From positions 1 through 50,844 of the forward strand of contig JAATFV010000213.1 of the NCBI GenBank assembly GCA_015655015.1: 50,844 nt of DNA, given 5' to 3'. Shown in pieces: positions 50,657 through 50,844 of this stretch. The notes beneath the pieces are model-generated. The model was given only the letters and a program-made list of their open reading frames with translations, was not told the DNA's origin and ran no database searches. The number at the start of each line of letters is the position of its first letter. Positions within the stretch are counted from its first letter, which is position 1. The DNA comes from Chitinophagales bacterium. GTDB taxonomy: Bacteria > Bacteroidota > Bacteroidia > Chitinophagales > Chitinophagaceae. The position numbers and the translations under genes were made by a program.

Positions 50657-50721
50657 TCGCGGATCATTTAGCAGCTCATTGAATAATAGGAAGAAGTGTA
50701 GCTGACCTTTTGACAAAAGGA

Positions 50722-50844
50722 TCAGCTGATCACTTTTTCAATTATTTTCCCGGTCTGCTTGTTTTTCAAGATGACTTTCTTTGCACCATAATGGGTCATT
50801 TCCTCTTTGACCAGGTAATGTTCGCCGTCATATTCCGTCAGATG
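50722..50844 (-). CDS. 3' end of a gene reaching beyond the window
   Basis: The last 40 codons of a minus-strand gene: YDGEHYLVKEEMTHYGAKKV, then ILKNKQTGKIIEKVIS and TGA at 50722-50724. It is soluble and strand-rich with a protein-like pattern. Family not recognised; it lies 65 bp before the first membrane protein. Confidence 0.6.
   Translation of the reverse strand, partial: HLTEYDGEHYLVKEEMTHYGAKKVILKNKQTGKIIEKVIS

Overview
The window comes from a Bacteroidota chromosome, most likely the Chitinophagaceae. The evidence is a SusC/SusD pair, several families largely confined to the phylum (DUF6089, DUF1599, BT_3928-type DoxX, DUF4349, DUF6934), promoters of the TAnnTTTG type, few Shine-Dalgarno sites, and housekeeping genes typical of the group (Zn-less class III sirtuin, PGM2-type sugar mutase, B12-riboswitch-controlled nrdBA). 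No phage or intact insertion sequence is present.

Left part (1-10.1 kb): the 3' part of an amidohydrolase; then a minus-strand protein that fuses two PAS sensor domains to an IS1595-transposase-type zinc ribbon and helical DNA-binding segment; then, divergently, a small glycan-utilisation operon (SusC, SusD, GH78 alpha-L-rhamnosidase) ending in a truncated reading frame and a terminator. The PAS/zinc-ribbon protein is the only visible candidate regulator of this operon.

10.1-12.5 kb is an AT-rich graveyard: a frame without a start, two small orphan ORFs, a truncated secreted protein and the C-terminal end of a large serine recombinase. It stops at the terminator of tRNA-Pro(GGG) and is probably a decayed integrated element.

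12.9-47.6 kb is dense core genome: DUF6089 barrel, UbiD decarboxylase, TraB/GumN protein, ndk, nrnA-like phosphoesterase, two-domain FKBP lipoprotein, folP, DUF1599, DoxX-like protein coupled to an orphan Dpp-type permease, dciA-like gene plus recF, pdhA, TPR protein, ribH coupled to a LutA-like protein (apparently starting at CTG), EVE protein, DUF4349 lipoprotein, cobB, a secreted EreA/ChaN-like protein, a saccharopine-dehydrogenase-like enzyme, a DUF1800/DUF1501 pair, a GYF-domain membrane protein, a phosphohexomutase, a sialate O-acetylesterase, a DUF6934 gene with a small partner, and nrdB-nrdA behind a cobalamin riboswitch. The window closes with two tandem paralogous multi-pass membrane proteins and the 3' end of a further gene.

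The most unusual signal is not a gene. Many spacers of the core part consist of degenerate short direct repeats, mostly 19-27 bp in period, with a different sequence at each locus. At several loci the first unit is the 3' end of the upstream gene including its stop codon. Tandem repeats of similar scale also sit inside coding linkers (DoxX-like, FKBP, saccharopine dehydrogenase). The SusCD operon and the decayed island do not show this. It looks like a genome-wide process of short tandem duplication followed by drift, or arrays of phased sites, and it is the observation most worth testing.
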